Source: Siphonobacter sp. SORGH_AS_0500
GTDB taxonomy: Bacteria; Bacteroidota; Bacteroidia; Cytophagales; Spirosomataceae
DNA length: 64,000 nucleotides
Direction: 5' to 3'
Assembly (NCBI RefSeq): GCF_002838835.1
Contig: NZ_NHPP01000012.1
Location: 1-64,000, forward strand
This document shows, piece by piece, positions 31,853-42,103 of this stretch (position 1 is the stretch's first letter; each line of letters begins with the position of its first letter). The translations under genes and the position numbers were made by a program. The notes under the pieces were generated by a model. That model was not told where the DNA came from. It did no database searches and saw nothing but the letters and a program-made list of their open reading frames with translations.

Positions 31853-33616
31853 ATGAATAATCCTTATATCTCACTGCTACGCACGGCCTGGCAGTATGCC
31901 CGACAGGAACGTCGAAGGTATCTGCTCGTGTACGCTCTTTTTATTCTTTCCAACTTAATTGAAGCAGCCTTGCCGCTGATGCTGGGCTGGCTGGTAAATA
32001 AGCTTCAGCAGGATGGAATGCATGCCCTGCGTTATGCCCTCTGGTACGCTCTGGGCTATTTACTGATTCGTTTTCTGTTCTGGGCCTGTCACGGCCCAGC
32101 CCGGGTAATGGAGCGGGAACTAGCCTTTAATCTGAGTCGAAATTTCCTTCAGGAACGGTATCATCAGGCACTCCACCTGCCCGTGAAATGGCACAAAGAT
32201 CACCACTCGGGAGCGACGATTAACCGGATTCGAAAAGCTTTTGAAGCTCTGCGGGAGTTTTTCCAGAATGGCTTCGTTTATCTACACGCCCTGGCCAAAT
32301 TCGTATTTTCGCTGAGTGCGATGCTCTACTTTTCCCCGGTTTTCGGAACCATTGGAGTGCTCATTGGGGCGATTACCCTGCGGGTTATTTTCATGTTTGA
32401 CAAACCTTTCATTAGATCATTAAATGAGGTGAACGAACATGAGCACACGGTTTCCGCAACTTTGTTTGACAGCCTTTCCAACATCATTACGGTCATTACG
32501 CTTCGACTGGAAAAAAGCATGGAAACGGGTTTGCTGGGGAAAGTATCCGCTATGTTCCAGCCTTTTCGCAGAACGGCAGTCATTAATGAATGGAAATGGT
32601 TTACCGCCGAAATGATGATTGGTCTGATCTACGCGGTTATCACGCTGGGCTATGTCTACCAGAATTATAGTCCAACGGGAGCTTTTGCCGTCGGTGGTTT
32701 GGTAACGTTACTAGGATACGTCAATCAGTTTACCAGCGTTTTTCAGGACGTAGCCTGGCAGTATACGGACATCATTCGACATAATACCGACTTACAGGCG
32801 GCCAATGAGATTGCGGAAGCCTACAACGATTATCACCGCCCGGAAGCCGCTACCAAAGTGCCTGAAAACTGGAAAGAAATCACGCTTCACAACATCAACT
32901 TCTCTCACCAGACGGAGCAGATTACGGGTTTACATGGACTCCATTTACGTATTCAACGGGGTCAACGCATCGCATTAATCGGCGAAAGTGGCAGCGGAAA
33001 AAGTACCTTACTTGCCTTATTGAGAGGACTGTACGAACCCAAAGAAGGTGCTCAATTAAAAGTAGATGGCGTAGAAGCTCAAAGCATGGGTACGCTGTAT
33101 GATACGGTAACGCTATTTCCGCAGGAGCCTGAAATTTTTGAAAATACCATTGCCTACAACATCACGCTAGGTTTGCCCTTTACGGAAGAAACGATTCGGG
33201 AGGTTTGTGAAATCGCTCATTTTCAGACGGTCGTTGAGCAGTTACCTCAGGGATTGGAATCAAGTATTCAGGAAAAAGGAGTTAACCTTTCGGGGGGACA
33301 AAAACAGCGGCTGGCTCTGGCTCGGGGCATTCTGGCGGCTCAGGAAAGTCAGGTGGTATTACTGGATGAACCTACTTCCAGTGTCGATCCCAAAACGGAA
33401 GCCCTGATTTACAACAGCATGTTTAAGGCGTTCTCGGATAAAGCCATTATTTCTTCTTTGCACCGACTGCACCTCTTGCGGGATTTCGATTACGTCTACG
33501 TCATGGACAAAGGGCGGATTCTGGAAGAAGGTTCTTTTGAGTTCTTACGTAAAAATGGCCAGAAGTTCAATGAACTTTGGTGGCATCAGGGAGAAAAGAT
33601 GGAACAATCGCTCTGA
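31853..33616 (+). CDS. ABC transporter, fused permease and ATPase (exporter type)
   Basis: 587 residues. The N-terminal half has six membrane segments (for example 24-48, 60-78, 145-182, 252-270, 276-296). The ATPase half has Walker A GESGSGKS (377-384), the signature LSGGQKQR near 473 and the Walker B VVLLDEPTSSVD. This is the half-transporter layout of type IV exporters (MsbA/lipid or drug type), working as a dimer. The signature histidine switch loop reads IISSLHRLH. Substrate unknown. It ends with a strong terminator. Confidence 0.92.
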   Translation: MNNPYISLLRTAWQYARQERRRYLLVYALFILSNLIEAALPLMLGWLVNKLQQDGMHALRYALWYALGYLLIRFLFWACHGPARVMERELAFNLSRNFLQERYHQALHLPVKWHKDHHSGATINRIRKAFEALREFFQNGFVYLHALAKFVFSLSAMLYFSPVFGTIGVLIGAITLRVIFMFDKPFIRSLNEVNEHEHTVSATLFDSLSNIITVITLRLEKSMETGLLGKVSAMFQPFRRTAVINEWKWFTAEMMIGLIYAVITLGYVYQNYSPTGAFAVGGLVTLLGYVNQFTSVFQDVAWQYTDIIRHNTDLQAANEIAEAYNDYHRPEAATKVPENWKEITLHNINFSHQTEQITGLHGLHLRIQRGQRIALIGESGSGKSTLLALLRGLYEPKEGAQLKVDGVEAQSMGTLYDTVTLFPQEPEIFENTIAYNITLGLPFTEETIREVCEIAHFQTVVEQLPQGLESSIQEKGVNLSGGQKQRLALARGILAAQESQVVLLDEPTSSVDPKTEALIYNSMFKAFSDKAIISSLHRLHLLRDFDYVYVMDKGRILEEGSFEFLRKNGQKFNELWWHQGEKMEQSL

Positions 33617-33623
33617 AACAAGT

Positions 33624-33658
33624 AAAATCCCGAAGCTTCGAAAACTTCGGGATTTTTT
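33624..33658 (+). terminator. Terminator after the ABC exporter gene
   Basis: AAAATCCCGAAG and CTTCGGGATTTTTT pair around CTTCGAAAA, just after the stop at 33616. Confidence 0.9.
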
Positions 33659-33775
33659 CGTTTTTAGCCAAATAATCTATTTCTCTTCCCGAATTAACTG
33701 AGTAAATAAATGGGGTGAATTGGCTTTTCTCCATCAGAATTTCTAATTCTTCACCTGCATAATGGGTGTCTCGGC

Positions 33776-33783
33776 TATCTTTG
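33776..33783 (+). promoter_or_regulatory. -7 element for thrA
   Basis: TATCTTTG fits TAnnTTTG and lies 80 bases upstream of the thrA ATG. No clear TTTG at the -33 position and no leader peptide of Thr/Ile codons were seen. Confidence 0.5.
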
Positions 33784-33862
33784 CGGCTCTATTGTCTAAA
33801 TAGCCTATTCCCCAGAGGCTCATTTACTTTATCGGGACGGCGATCAGGCCGTTCATTAGCGT

Positions 33863-36316
33863 ATGAAAGTTCTAAAGTTTGGCGGCACCTCCGTAGGAAG
33901 CATCAAAGCCATTGAGGCGGTTTTGGGCATTATTCATGATAATCTTCAACGCGGTGAGAAAATTGCCGTAGTTTTTTCGGCCATGGGTGGTTTTACCAAC
34001 CATTTGCTCGAAATGGGCAGCCGGGCTGCTCGTAATGAAGAATATCGCGACGTATTCAAGAAAGCATCGGATCGTCACCTGGAAGTTATTAATCATTTCA
34101 TTGGCCCCCGTTTTCGCAGTCGTGTGATTGCTGATGTGATGGGACTTTTCAATGAACTGGAAGATCTGCTGCGGGGGATTACCCTGATTCGGGAAATTTC
34201 CCCTCGTACGTCTGACTTGTTAGTAAGTTTTGGGGAACGTCTCTCTACGACCTTAGTAACTGAAGTATTGAAAGATCAGGGCGTGGACTGTGACTTTCTC
34301 GATGCCCGTAAACTCATTAAAACCAACGCCAGCTTCCAGCAGGCCGAGGTAAATTTTGAGTTAACCAACCACCTGATTCAGCATCATTTTTCAAAAAATA
34401 AAAGTTTACAGCTCATTACCGGCTTCATCGGTTCGACTGAAGATGGTATTACCACAACCTTAGGTCGTGGGGGCTCAGATTATACGGGCAGTATTTTTGG
34501 CTCCGCTCTGAATGCTTCGGTAATTGAAATCTGGACGGACGTACCAGGCATGATGACTTCCGATCCCCGAAAGGTTCGTAACGCCTTTACGATTCCCGTG
34601 GTGAGCTATGCGGAAGCGATGGAGCTGACGCACTTTGGAGCCAAGGTAATTTACCCCCCCAGCTTAACGCCAGCGTTCAAAGCAAATATCCCCATCAAGG
34701 TACTGAATACCTTTGATCCTTCGCACCCGGGCACGATTGTCACACGTCAGGCTCCGCCGCATGAGTATACAATTACGGGGATCAGTTCCATTGATAACCT
34801 GGCTTTGGTTAACCTGCAAGGCTCGGGAATGATTGGAGTAGCCGGGGTTTCGGCTAAGTTATTTACCGTGCTGGCTCGCCACGAAATTTCGGTCATTCTG
34901 ATTTCACAGGCTTCTTCTGAGCATTCCATCTGTTTTGCTATTGATCCTAAATTCTCAGCCAAAGTGCGGGAAATCATGGAAACGGAGTTCGCCAATGAAC
35001 TTCGCATGGGGGACGTAGAAGGCGTGGATATTCAGGAAAACCTTTCCGTAATTGCCGTAGTGGGTGAAGGCATGCGTCAGCACACGGGCGTTTCGGGCCG
35101 TTTGTTCTCCGTGCTGGGTAAAAACGGGATTAACATCGTGGCTACGGCTCAGGGAAGTTCGGAGCTGAACATCTCAGTTGTGATTGAGCGGAAAGATCTT
35201 TCCAAAGCACTGAATGTTATTCACGAAAGCTTCTTTGCCGATCAGGTAAAAACGCTGAACATGTTCCTGATGGGTACGGGACTGATTGGAAAGACGTTAC
35301 TCAATCAGTTGTCGCAGCAGGAGAGTTACATGCGGAAATTCCGCAACCTGAAGATTCGTCTGATTGGCGTAACCAACAGCCGGGTTATGGTGATTGACGA
35401 AGGCGGTATTTCCAAGGAACACTGGGATGAACGCATGGATCACGATGGGGAAAAGGCCGATCTGTCGGGCTTTATCGAACGGATCAAAACGCTCAATTTA
35501 CCAAACAGTATCTTCGTTGATTGTACGGCGAATAAATCGATAGTAGACTATTACGAAGGCCTGCTGGAAGCTTCGGTTTCCATCGTTACGCCTAATAAAA
35601 CGGCCAACGCGGCTTCTTATGAAGAGTACGCTCGTCGTCATCGCATGGCTTTGAAAAAAGGAGTAAAGTTCCTGTACGAAACCAACGTCGGGGCGGGTTT
35701 ACCCGTCATTAATACCATTCAGGGACTCATCGCGTCGGGGGATCGTTTCCTGAAAATTGAAGGCGTTTTCTCGGGAACACTGAGTTACATTTTCAACAAT
35801 TTCCGTCCGGGATTACGTTTTGCGGAAGTGGTTCGCGAAGCGAAAGCCAAAGGATACACCGAACCCGATCCTCGCGACGATTTAAGTGGTCAGGACGTAG
35901 CTCGAAAAATCCTGATTCTGGCTCGTGAAATTGGGATGCAACTGAATTTTGAAGATATCGAAATCAAACCCTTACTGCCTGAAAGTTGCCAGAATGCTCC
36001 TTCGGTGGATGATTTCTTTGCAGAACTGGAGAACTGTAATGCCGTATTCGAGAAATGGGTGGATGATGCCGACGCCAAAGGCGAAAAGCTACGTTACGTG
36101 GCTACGCTGGAAAGTGGCAAAATTACCATTGGCCTGAAAGCCGTTGGGCCGAATCATCCGCTGTACGCTCTGGAAGGTGCCGACAACATCATTTCTTTCA
36201 CCACGAAGCGTTACCATGATCGCCCGCTGGTGATCAAAGGCCCCGGGGCGGGTGCTGAAGTAACGGCTTCAGGCGTATTTGCCGATATCGTTTCGATTGG
36301 AAGCTATCTTTCCTAG
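33863..36316 (+). CDS. thrA: Bifunctional aspartokinase / homoserine dehydrogenase
   Basis: 817 residues, normal for the fusion. The kinase domain opens with KFGGTSVGS (4-12) and contains the aspartate-binding text FGERLSTTLV. Two ACT regulatory domains follow (about 315-460; the motifs AGVSAKLFTVLARHEISVILISQA and GVSGRLFSVLGKNGINIVATAQ lie in them). Homoserine dehydrogenase starts near 462 with FLMGTGLIGKTLL and holds TPNKTAN and GLPVINTIQ. It makes homoserine from aspartate for threonine and methionine. ACT domains imply allosteric control by end products. thrB follows 5.8 kb later. Confidence 0.97.
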   Translation: MKVLKFGGTSVGSIKAIEAVLGIIHDNLQRGEKIAVVFSAMGGFTNHLLEMGSRAARNEEYRDVFKKASDRHLEVINHFIGPRFRSRVIADVMGLFNELEDLLRGITLIREISPRTSDLLVSFGERLSTTLVTEVLKDQGVDCDFLDARKLIKTNASFQQAEVNFELTNHLIQHHFSKNKSLQLITGFIGSTEDGITTTLGRGGSDYTGSIFGSALNASVIEIWTDVPGMMTSDPRKVRNAFTIPVVSYAEAMELTHFGAKVIYPPSLTPAFKANIPIKVLNTFDPSHPGTIVTRQAPPHEYTITGISSIDNLALVNLQGSGMIGVAGVSAKLFTVLARHEISVILISQASSEHSICFAIDPKFSAKVREIMETEFANELRMGDVEGVDIQENLSVIAVVGEGMRQHTGVSGRLFSVLGKNGINIVATAQGSSELNISVVIERKDLSKALNVIHESFFADQVKTLNMFLMGTGLIGKTLLNQLSQQESYMRKFRNLKIRLIGVTNSRVMVIDEGGISKEHWDERMDHDGEKADLSGFIERIKTLNLPNSIFVDCTANKSIVDYYEGLLEASVSIVTPNKTANAASYEEYARRHRMALKKGVKFLYETNVGAGLPVINTIQGLIASGDRFLKIEGVFSGTLSYIFNNFRPGLRFAEVVREAKAKGYTEPDPRDDLSGQDVARKILILAREIGMQLNFEDIEIKPLLPESCQNAPSVDDFFAELENCNAVFEKWVDDADAKGEKLRYVATLESGKITIGLKAVGPNHPLYALEGADNIISFTTKRYHDRPLVIKGPGAGAEVTASGVFADIVSIGSYLS

Positions 36317-36335
36317 GCATAATAGCTATGATAGT

Positions 36336-36370
36336 AAAAGAGCCCGAGGTTTGTTACCTCGGGCTTTTAT
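36336..36370 (+). terminator. Bidirectional terminator between thrA and sulP
   Basis: AAAAGAGCCCGAGGT and ACCTCGGGCTTTT form a stem of about 12 base pairs around TTGTT, between the convergent stops of thrA and the SulP gene. Confidence 0.9.
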
Positions 36371-36375
36371 TGTGA

Positions 36376-37917
36376 TTATTCCAGATCAGAAGCCACCTGG
36401 TAATGGGGGTCTTGCATGATATTAACCTCGATAATACTTTCCGCTTTCCGAAGCAATCGCTGGCAATCAGGACTTAAATGGCGTAAATGAACGACTTTGC
36501 CCGCTAATGCATATCGTTGGGTTAGTTTATGCAGAGCTTCAATCGCAGACATATCAGCAACCCGGCTTTCGGCAAAATCAATAACCACTTCACTTGGATC
36601 GTTCGTGATGTCAAATTTTTCGTTAAAGGTTTGAATCGAACCAAAAAACAGCGGACCAAAAAGCTCGTAATGTTTGACACCGCTTTCGTCCGTGTATTTT
36701 CTGGCCCTAATGCGTTGGGCATTCTGCCAGGCAAAGACAAGGGCAGAAATGATAACGCCGGCGAGCACCGCCAGAGCCAGGTTATGTAAAAATACCGTTA
36801 CCAATGTGACCAGTATAATGACGATCACATCGATTACGGGCATCCGTCCAATCGTTTTTAGGCTCGCCCACTCGAAAGTTCCGATGCAAACCATAATCAT
36901 CACGCCAGTTAGGGCGGCCATAGGCAGTTTTTCAATCAGACCTGCTCCAAACATGATGAATACGAGCAGCATCACGGAAGCTACTATTCCCGATAACCGG
37001 GCTCTGGCACCAGACGAAATATTAATCAGACTCTGGCCAATCATCGCACAACCACCCATGCCTGAGAAAAGCCCGGAAACGATATTGGCCGTTCCCTGAG
37101 CCATGCATTCTTTATTGCTTCGGCCTTTGGTTTCAGTTATTTCATCAATAAGGTTGAGGGTTAACAGACTTTCAATCAGGCCAACACCAGCCACGATACA
37201 GGCGTAGGGAAAAATAATTTGCAGGGTTTCAAGGGTAAACGGAACCGATGGAATGTGAAAAGGTGGAAAACTACCTTGAACAGAAGCGATGTCTCCAACG
37301 GTTTTAGTGTCGATGTTAAACCCAATCACAGCCGCCGAAACAACCACAATAGCGGTTAATGAGGCCGGAATTACCTTGGTAAGCTTAGGAAGCCCCCAGA
37401 TAATGAGCATGGTAATACCTGCAATGCCAAGCATGATCCATAAAGGCGTACCCTGTAACCACCGCAAAGTGCCTGAGGCATCAGTATACTTGAACTGATT
37501 AAGCTGGGCCATAAAAATGACAATGGCCAGGCCATTTACAAATCCGAACATAACGGGATGAGGTACCAGCCGGATGAATTTGCCAAGTTTTAAAGTTCCC
37601 GCCAGAATTTGAAGTAGTCCCGCCAGAACTACAGTAGCGAAAATATATTCAACACCGTGCGATTGAGCCAGACTAACAATAACCACGGCGACGGCTCCCG
37701 TTGCTCCTGAGATCATGCCGGGGCGGCCTCCCAAAATAGAGGTTACGAAACCCATCGTAAAGGCAGCGTATAAGCCAGTCAAAGGCGAAAGACCTGCAAT
37801 CAGGGCAAAAGCAATGGCCTCGGGAATGAGGGCCAGGGCAACCGTAAGACCCGAAAGTACTTCAGTTTTGTAATTTACTTTTTGACTTAAATCGAACAGA
37901 TTCAATCGTGAGTTCAT
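36376..37917 (-). CDS. SulP/SLC26-family anion transporter
   Basis: 513 residues. About 12 membrane segments fill residues 18 to about 410, with the family region GLTVALALIPEAIAFA near the N terminus. A C-terminal STAS domain (about 435-510) has VVIDFAESRVADMSAIEALH, which resembles anti-sigma antagonist folds and regulates transport. SulP proteins move sulfate, bicarbonate or other anions; substrate is not predictable. A TACTTTTG element on the minus strand lies about 160 bases upstream of the start (38078-38085). Confidence 0.92.
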   Translation of the reverse strand: MNSRLNLFDLSQKVNYKTEVLSGLTVALALIPEAIAFALIAGLSPLTGLYAAFTMGFVTSILGGRPGMISGATGAVAVVIVSLAQSHGVEYIFATVVLAGLLQILAGTLKLGKFIRLVPHPVMFGFVNGLAIVIFMAQLNQFKYTDASGTLRWLQGTPLWIMLGIAGITMLIIWGLPKLTKVIPASLTAIVVVSAAVIGFNIDTKTVGDIASVQGSFPPFHIPSVPFTLETLQIIFPYACIVAGVGLIESLLTLNLIDEITETKGRSNKECMAQGTANIVSGLFSGMGGCAMIGQSLINISSGARARLSGIVASVMLLVFIMFGAGLIEKLPMAALTGVMIMVCIGTFEWASLKTIGRMPVIDVIVIILVTLVTVFLHNLALAVLAGVIISALVFAWQNAQRIRARKYTDESGVKHYELFGPLFFGSIQTFNEKFDITNDPSEVVIDFAESRVADMSAIEALHKLTQRYALAGKVVHLRHLSPDCQRLLRKAESIIEVNIMQDPHYQVASDLE

Positions 37918-38524
37918 AAAACAGTATAGTTACACCGAACGGAACGCAGTAATTCCGCGGCTTGGGATGGCCAGAAAGATTAATCATTGGAAAAGGGAAG
38001 CAGGAAAAGACCAAACTCAGGGTGGAGTAAGGACTAGATGCAGAAAAGAAGATAACGTCAGGTGATTCATCTAGTTGCAAAAGTAAGAATAGCTTTTGAA
38101 TCCCGGGGGGAATGTGGGAATAAGCATAATTAACCCTGTAATAGTTTAATACTTTGAAGAACTTGATCAGGTAACTTTCGAAAGTTAACGGATTCAGGGC
38201 TAACGGGTTGGTTTCTGGTATGCTTTTAATACCGTTTCTCTTAAAATCAAGGCACGTTTAAAATTCACTAAGAGCTTAAAATGTATATTTATTATGGTTT
38301 CTAGCTTGTTTCGTAGTTATTATTTTGGATAAGTAGCTATTGTATTAGTTAAAATTTGGCTTATAGCTCTGTTTAAAGTTTTTCGTCAGCAGGCTAATCT
38401 ATTTTTTTAGTCCTATTTTTGACTAAGCAAACTCACGGACATAGTAGAAATGAACTAGTGTATTTGGTAAAATGTGGGTAAAACTGGAGGAGAGGTTTCG
38501 ACCTTACTCGCACAAGCAGAACGC
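37918..38524. other. Gene-free gap between sulP and the ATP-grasp/alpha-E gene
   Basis: About 600 bases. The left part holds the probable sulP promoter (minus-strand TACTTTTG at 38078-38085). The right part is A+T-rich, and I see no hairpin, repeat family member or coding frame in it. The start of the downstream gene may lie at 38474 (GTG) or 38525 (ATG). Confidence 0.6.
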
Positions 38525-41083
38525 ATGGTAACAGAAACGATTCATTCTTTATTAGATTCTTACAAAAGCCAGATTAGTTCGTATGACGAGATTTTAGCTT
38601 CCGATGGAAGTATAAAACCTTACTGGAAAAATTTATTTATAGGACTGGAGAAAATAGGAAATTTAGAGTTAAAAAATAGGTTACAGGAAATCAAGAATAA
38701 AATCCGTGAAAACGGGGTTACCTATAATGTGTATCAGGAACCTAAAGGCCTAAATTCTCCCTGGAAATTAGATCCCATCCCTTTTTTAATTGAACAAAAA
38801 GAATGGGAATCTATTTCGAAAGGATTACAGCAACGGGCCGTATTACTGGATTTAATCTACCGTGATGCGTACGGAGATAAAAGACTCCTGAAAGAAGGGA
38901 TTCTTCCTCCCGAACTGGTGTTTGAAAATACCGGCTTTTTTCGCCCTTGTCTGGACGTAAAGCTTCCCACCGAAAATCAGTTAATGACTTACGCTGCCGA
39001 CATGGCTCGGGGGCCGGATGGCCGGATGTGGGTGCTGGATAATCGTACGCAGGCTCCTTCGGGGTCGGGTTATACACTCGAAAATCGGGTAATCATCAGT
39101 AAGATCATGCCTGAGTTGGCGGAGGATGTCTACATCAGCCGATTATCACCTTTTTTCACGCAGGCTCAGCAGTCCATGTTTAAAGTGTTCAGAGAAAAAT
39201 CAGAACATTTAAACATCGTTTATCTGACGGCAGGTCCCAATAATGAAACGTATTTCGAGCAGGCGTATCTTGCCTCTTACCTAGGCTATACGCTGGTTCA
39301 GGGAGATGATTTAATTGTCAAGAATGGCTATGTCTGGTTGAAATCCATTGAAGGATTACAACGGGTGGATGTCATTATTCGCCGGATTGATGATGAGTGG
39401 TGCGACCCACTGGAATTGCGTTCAGGTTCGCGTTTGGGAGTAGCCGGATTATTGCAGGTCATGCGGAATGGAAACGTACTGGTAATTAACCCTCCGGGGA
39501 CCAGTATGCTGGAGAACTCCGCTTTAAATGCTTTTTTACCATCCATTTCCCGGCACTTTTTAGGGGAGGAATTAATCCTGCCTTCGGTAGCTACCTGGTG
39601 GTGTGGTCAGGAAAAAGAACGGGCATATGTACTGGAGCATTTGCATGAATTAATCATTAAAAAAGCGAATCGGAAACAAGTATTTAGATCGGTATACGGA
39701 AGGCAGTTAACGCACCAGCAATTGCAGGAATTGAAACAACAAATCCTGCAAAACCCAACGGAATACGTAGCTCAGCAGGAAACAAGTTTTTCAACGACTC
39801 CGGCCTTCGTTGAGGATCATATCGAACCTCGTTATGCCGCTATTCGGGCCTTTCTCACGGCCACGCCCACGGGGTATCAGGTTATGCAGGGAGGGCTGAC
39901 CCGAAGTTCACCTATCAAGGATAAATTCACCTTTTCCAATCAATACGGAGGCTTATCAAAAGATACCTGGATCATTTCGGATGAAGCAGAGGTGATTCGC
40001 GAGCGTATCAAGTTACCGGGTTTACTATCTCAGAAAGCTCAGTCTTCACTGCCTAGCCGAAGTGCCGAAAATCTCTATTGGACGGCTCGTTATGCCGAGC
40101 GGACTATGGTAGCCAGTAGCTTTTTAATCATTACCCTTAATGCTCTGAATTTTCAGCGAAATTTTGGCAGTACGAATAAGACCGAACATATCGAAATTCT
40201 TCTGAAAACCGTTTCGCGGTTGATTCGAATGGAAAATGGATTTACGGACGAAAATAAAGAAGCGTTTGAAAATCCATATCCCTTGATTTATGAAAGTATT
40301 GCAAACGATAATCAACGGGGTACGATAACGTCGAGCATACAGTCTTATATGAAAGCCATTATAGCCGTTCGTGATCGCTGGAATCAGGTAACGTGGCGAA
40401 CCGTTGATAACATTGAAAACATCAATCAGCGATTAAAAAACATTCATACTCGTCAAAATCCAAACGATATTCAGAACGCGTTGAATACGTTGCAGAATAA
40501 CCTATTTACCTTCTACGGACTTGTTAACGAAACGCTTCCTCGAAATCACGGTTATTACCTGTTTGAAGTAGGAAAACTGGTCGAACGTATTCTTTCGAAA
40601 GTAACCATTCTTCGTTCTATTTTCAGTACGAAGACGGAACAGTTTGTAGAGACGGAATTGATGGAGGCGGCTTTAATGAGCCACTTCGCTTTAGTAAATT
40701 ATCGCTTAGCGTATAAGTCAAATTTTGAGATGGAATACGTACTGGATATGCTATTATTAGATCAGCAGGTACCGACTTCTTTATCTTATTTATTAAAAGC
40801 TCTAAACGAAGCTCTTAGCAAATTACCTCAAAATTCAGAACGATTGAATGAAGCTCAAAAAGCAATTTTACAGGCTTCTACACAGTTACAATTAGTAGAT
40901 GTTAATGAACTGAATAAGGTTATAGAAGCGGATAAACCGTATTTAAAATTAGATCAGATGCTTTTGGATATTTATGGCCATGTAAGCACCGTTTCCAACT
41001 TCATTGCGAATCTATATTTTAAACATACGTTCACGCAGCATTCAATTACAGATACTTTAATGGATGTAGATAATGATTTATAA
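38525..41083 (+). CDS. Circularly permuted ATP-grasp plus alpha-E domain protein
   Basis: 852 residues from ATG 38525 (MVTETIHSLLDSYKSQ); an in-frame GTG at 38474 is an alternative. The N-terminal half (to about 480) is the COG2308 circularly permuted ATP-grasp domain: DLIYRDAYGDKRLLKEGILP, TYAADMARGPDGRMWVLDNR and NPPGTSMLENSALNAFLP are visible. The C-terminal half is the COG2307 alpha-E domain, starting PSRSAENLYWTARYAERT. The two are usually separate genes and are fused here. Comparative work (Iyer, Aravind and colleagues) proposed that such units with a transglutaminase make or modify peptides. It overlaps the transglutaminase gene by 11 bases. Confidence 0.93.
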   Translation: MVTETIHSLLDSYKSQISSYDEILASDGSIKPYWKNLFIGLEKIGNLELKNRLQEIKNKIRENGVTYNVYQEPKGLNSPWKLDPIPFLIEQKEWESISKGLQQRAVLLDLIYRDAYGDKRLLKEGILPPELVFENTGFFRPCLDVKLPTENQLMTYAADMARGPDGRMWVLDNRTQAPSGSGYTLENRVIISKIMPELAEDVYISRLSPFFTQAQQSMFKVFREKSEHLNIVYLTAGPNNETYFEQAYLASYLGYTLVQGDDLIVKNGYVWLKSIEGLQRVDVIIRRIDDEWCDPLELRSGSRLGVAGLLQVMRNGNVLVINPPGTSMLENSALNAFLPSISRHFLGEELILPSVATWWCGQEKERAYVLEHLHELIIKKANRKQVFRSVYGRQLTHQQLQELKQQILQNPTEYVAQQETSFSTTPAFVEDHIEPRYAAIRAFLTATPTGYQVMQGGLTRSSPIKDKFTFSNQYGGLSKDTWIISDEAEVIRERIKLPGLLSQKAQSSLPSRSAENLYWTARYAERTMVASSFLIITLNALNFQRNFGSTNKTEHIEILLKTVSRLIRMENGFTDENKEAFENPYPLIYESIANDNQRGTITSSIQSYMKAIIAVRDRWNQVTWRTVDNIENINQRLKNIHTRQNPNDIQNALNTLQNNLFTFYGLVNETLPRNHGYYLFEVGKLVERILSKVTILRSIFSTKTEQFVETELMEAALMSHFALVNYRLAYKSNFEMEYVLDMLLLDQQVPTSLSYLLKALNEALSKLPQNSERLNEAQKAILQASTQLQLVDVNELNKVIEADKPYLKLDQMLLDIYGHVSTVSNFIANLYFKHTFTQHSITDTLMDVDNDL

Positions 41084-41969
41084 GCTCATTCATAAAACGC
41101 AGTATAATTATACGGGTGATGTCAATAGTTATCACGGTATCGCCTGCGTTATGCCCAAGACGTTTCCTAAGCAGAAGGTTACTAATTTTTCGCTGATTAT
41201 TAGTCCGATGCCGGATGAAATTAACCAGCGAATGGATTATTTTGGTAATACATTACATCACTTTTCAATTCATAAACCACACCAGCAACTGAGCGTATTA
41301 GCCACCAGTTTAGTGGAAACCCGCTCTACAATTATTACGGATTTATTCATGACGAATCGCCAGGTTCGGGAGCAAATTCAGCGGAATCTGGTGGTGAAGA
41401 ATGAAGTGCTGGAATATACCCTGCCAAGTCCCTACGTGCAATGGGATGCCGAAATCAGGGATTATGCTTCGGAATGTTTTCGTGAGGATCAGTCATTTTA
41501 TCAAAGTGCCCGGGAGCTGTGTCATAAAATTTACACGGATTTTAAATATGTTTCGGGCTTCACGACGATTCATACGCCTTTGAAGACTGCTTTTCACGAA
41601 CGCAAAGGCGTTTGCCAGGATTTTTCTCACTTGGCTATTGCCTGTTTTCGGAGCCTGGGCTTTGCGGCTCGTTACGTAAGTGGGTATCTGGAAACCAAAC
41701 CGCCACCGGGTAAAGTTAAGTTGCAGGGGTCCGATGCTACCCATGCCTGGGTTTCGGTGTATGCTCCGGGTATTGGCTGGTGTGACTTTGATCCGACCAA
41801 TGATCTGGTTCCGCAGGAACGGCACATTACCACGGCCTGGGGGCGGGACTTTGGGGATGTTTCCCCGCTTAAAGGTATTCTTTTTAGCGGCGGCAAGCAT
41901 ACCATTAAAGTTGGAGTGGATGTCATTCCGGTTACTTCGGACGAAAAGCAACTTTTGAATACCTTCTAG
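41073..41969 (+). CDS. Transglutaminase-like cysteine protease (COG1305)
   Basis: 298 residues. An N-terminal beta domain (1 to about 105) is followed by the catalytic core with C181 in RKGVCQDFSHL, H224 in DATHAWVSVY and D240 in FDPTND, a complete catalytic triad. It overlaps the ATP-grasp/alpha-E gene by 11 bases, so they are translationally coupled. Partner proteins of this class may hydrolyse or transfer amide bonds of the peptide made by the ATP-grasp protein (family knowledge and inference). No substrate peptide gene is visible in the window. Confidence 0.93.
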   Translation: MIYKLIHKTQYNYTGDVNSYHGIACVMPKTFPKQKVTNFSLIISPMPDEINQRMDYFGNTLHHFSIHKPHQQLSVLATSLVETRSTIITDLFMTNRQVREQIQRNLVVKNEVLEYTLPSPYVQWDAEIRDYASECFREDQSFYQSARELCHKIYTDFKYVSGFTTIHTPLKTAFHERKGVCQDFSHLAIACFRSLGFAARYVSGYLETKPPPGKVKLQGSDATHAWVSVYAPGIGWCDFDPTNDLVPQERHITTAWGRDFGDVSPLKGILFSGGKHTIKVGVDVIPVTSDEKQLLNTF

Positions 41970-42027
41970 GGATGGTTTAAAATTCAGGATAAGCGTTTTT
42001 TAGACGGTATCCATCAAACTCATTTTG

Positions 42028-42035
42028 TACATTTG
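42028..42035 (+). promoter_or_regulatory. -7 element for thrB
   Basis: TACATTTG fits TAnnTTTG, 69 bases before the chosen ATG of thrB. T-runs lie around 41996-42001, slightly too far upstream for an ideal -33 box. Confidence 0.4.
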
Positions 42036-42103
42036 TCGGAAGTTCTCACCCTCACGTATTGAGGCGACTTTCGCAGAGAAAGGCCTTTAGTTCTATTCTT
42101 TTC

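Noticed and set aside
33660..33862. Threonine attenuator or riboswitch before thrA
   Set aside because: I found no leader peptide rich in Thr/Ile codons and no matching alternative terminator in this stretch.
36674..37099. 141-residue open frame opposite the SulP gene
   Set aside because: It is antisense to a strongly supported membrane protein gene and has a low-complexity composition.
41493..41951. 152-residue open frame opposite the transglutaminase
   Set aside because: It is antisense to a gene with a complete catalytic triad, with no domain pattern of its own.
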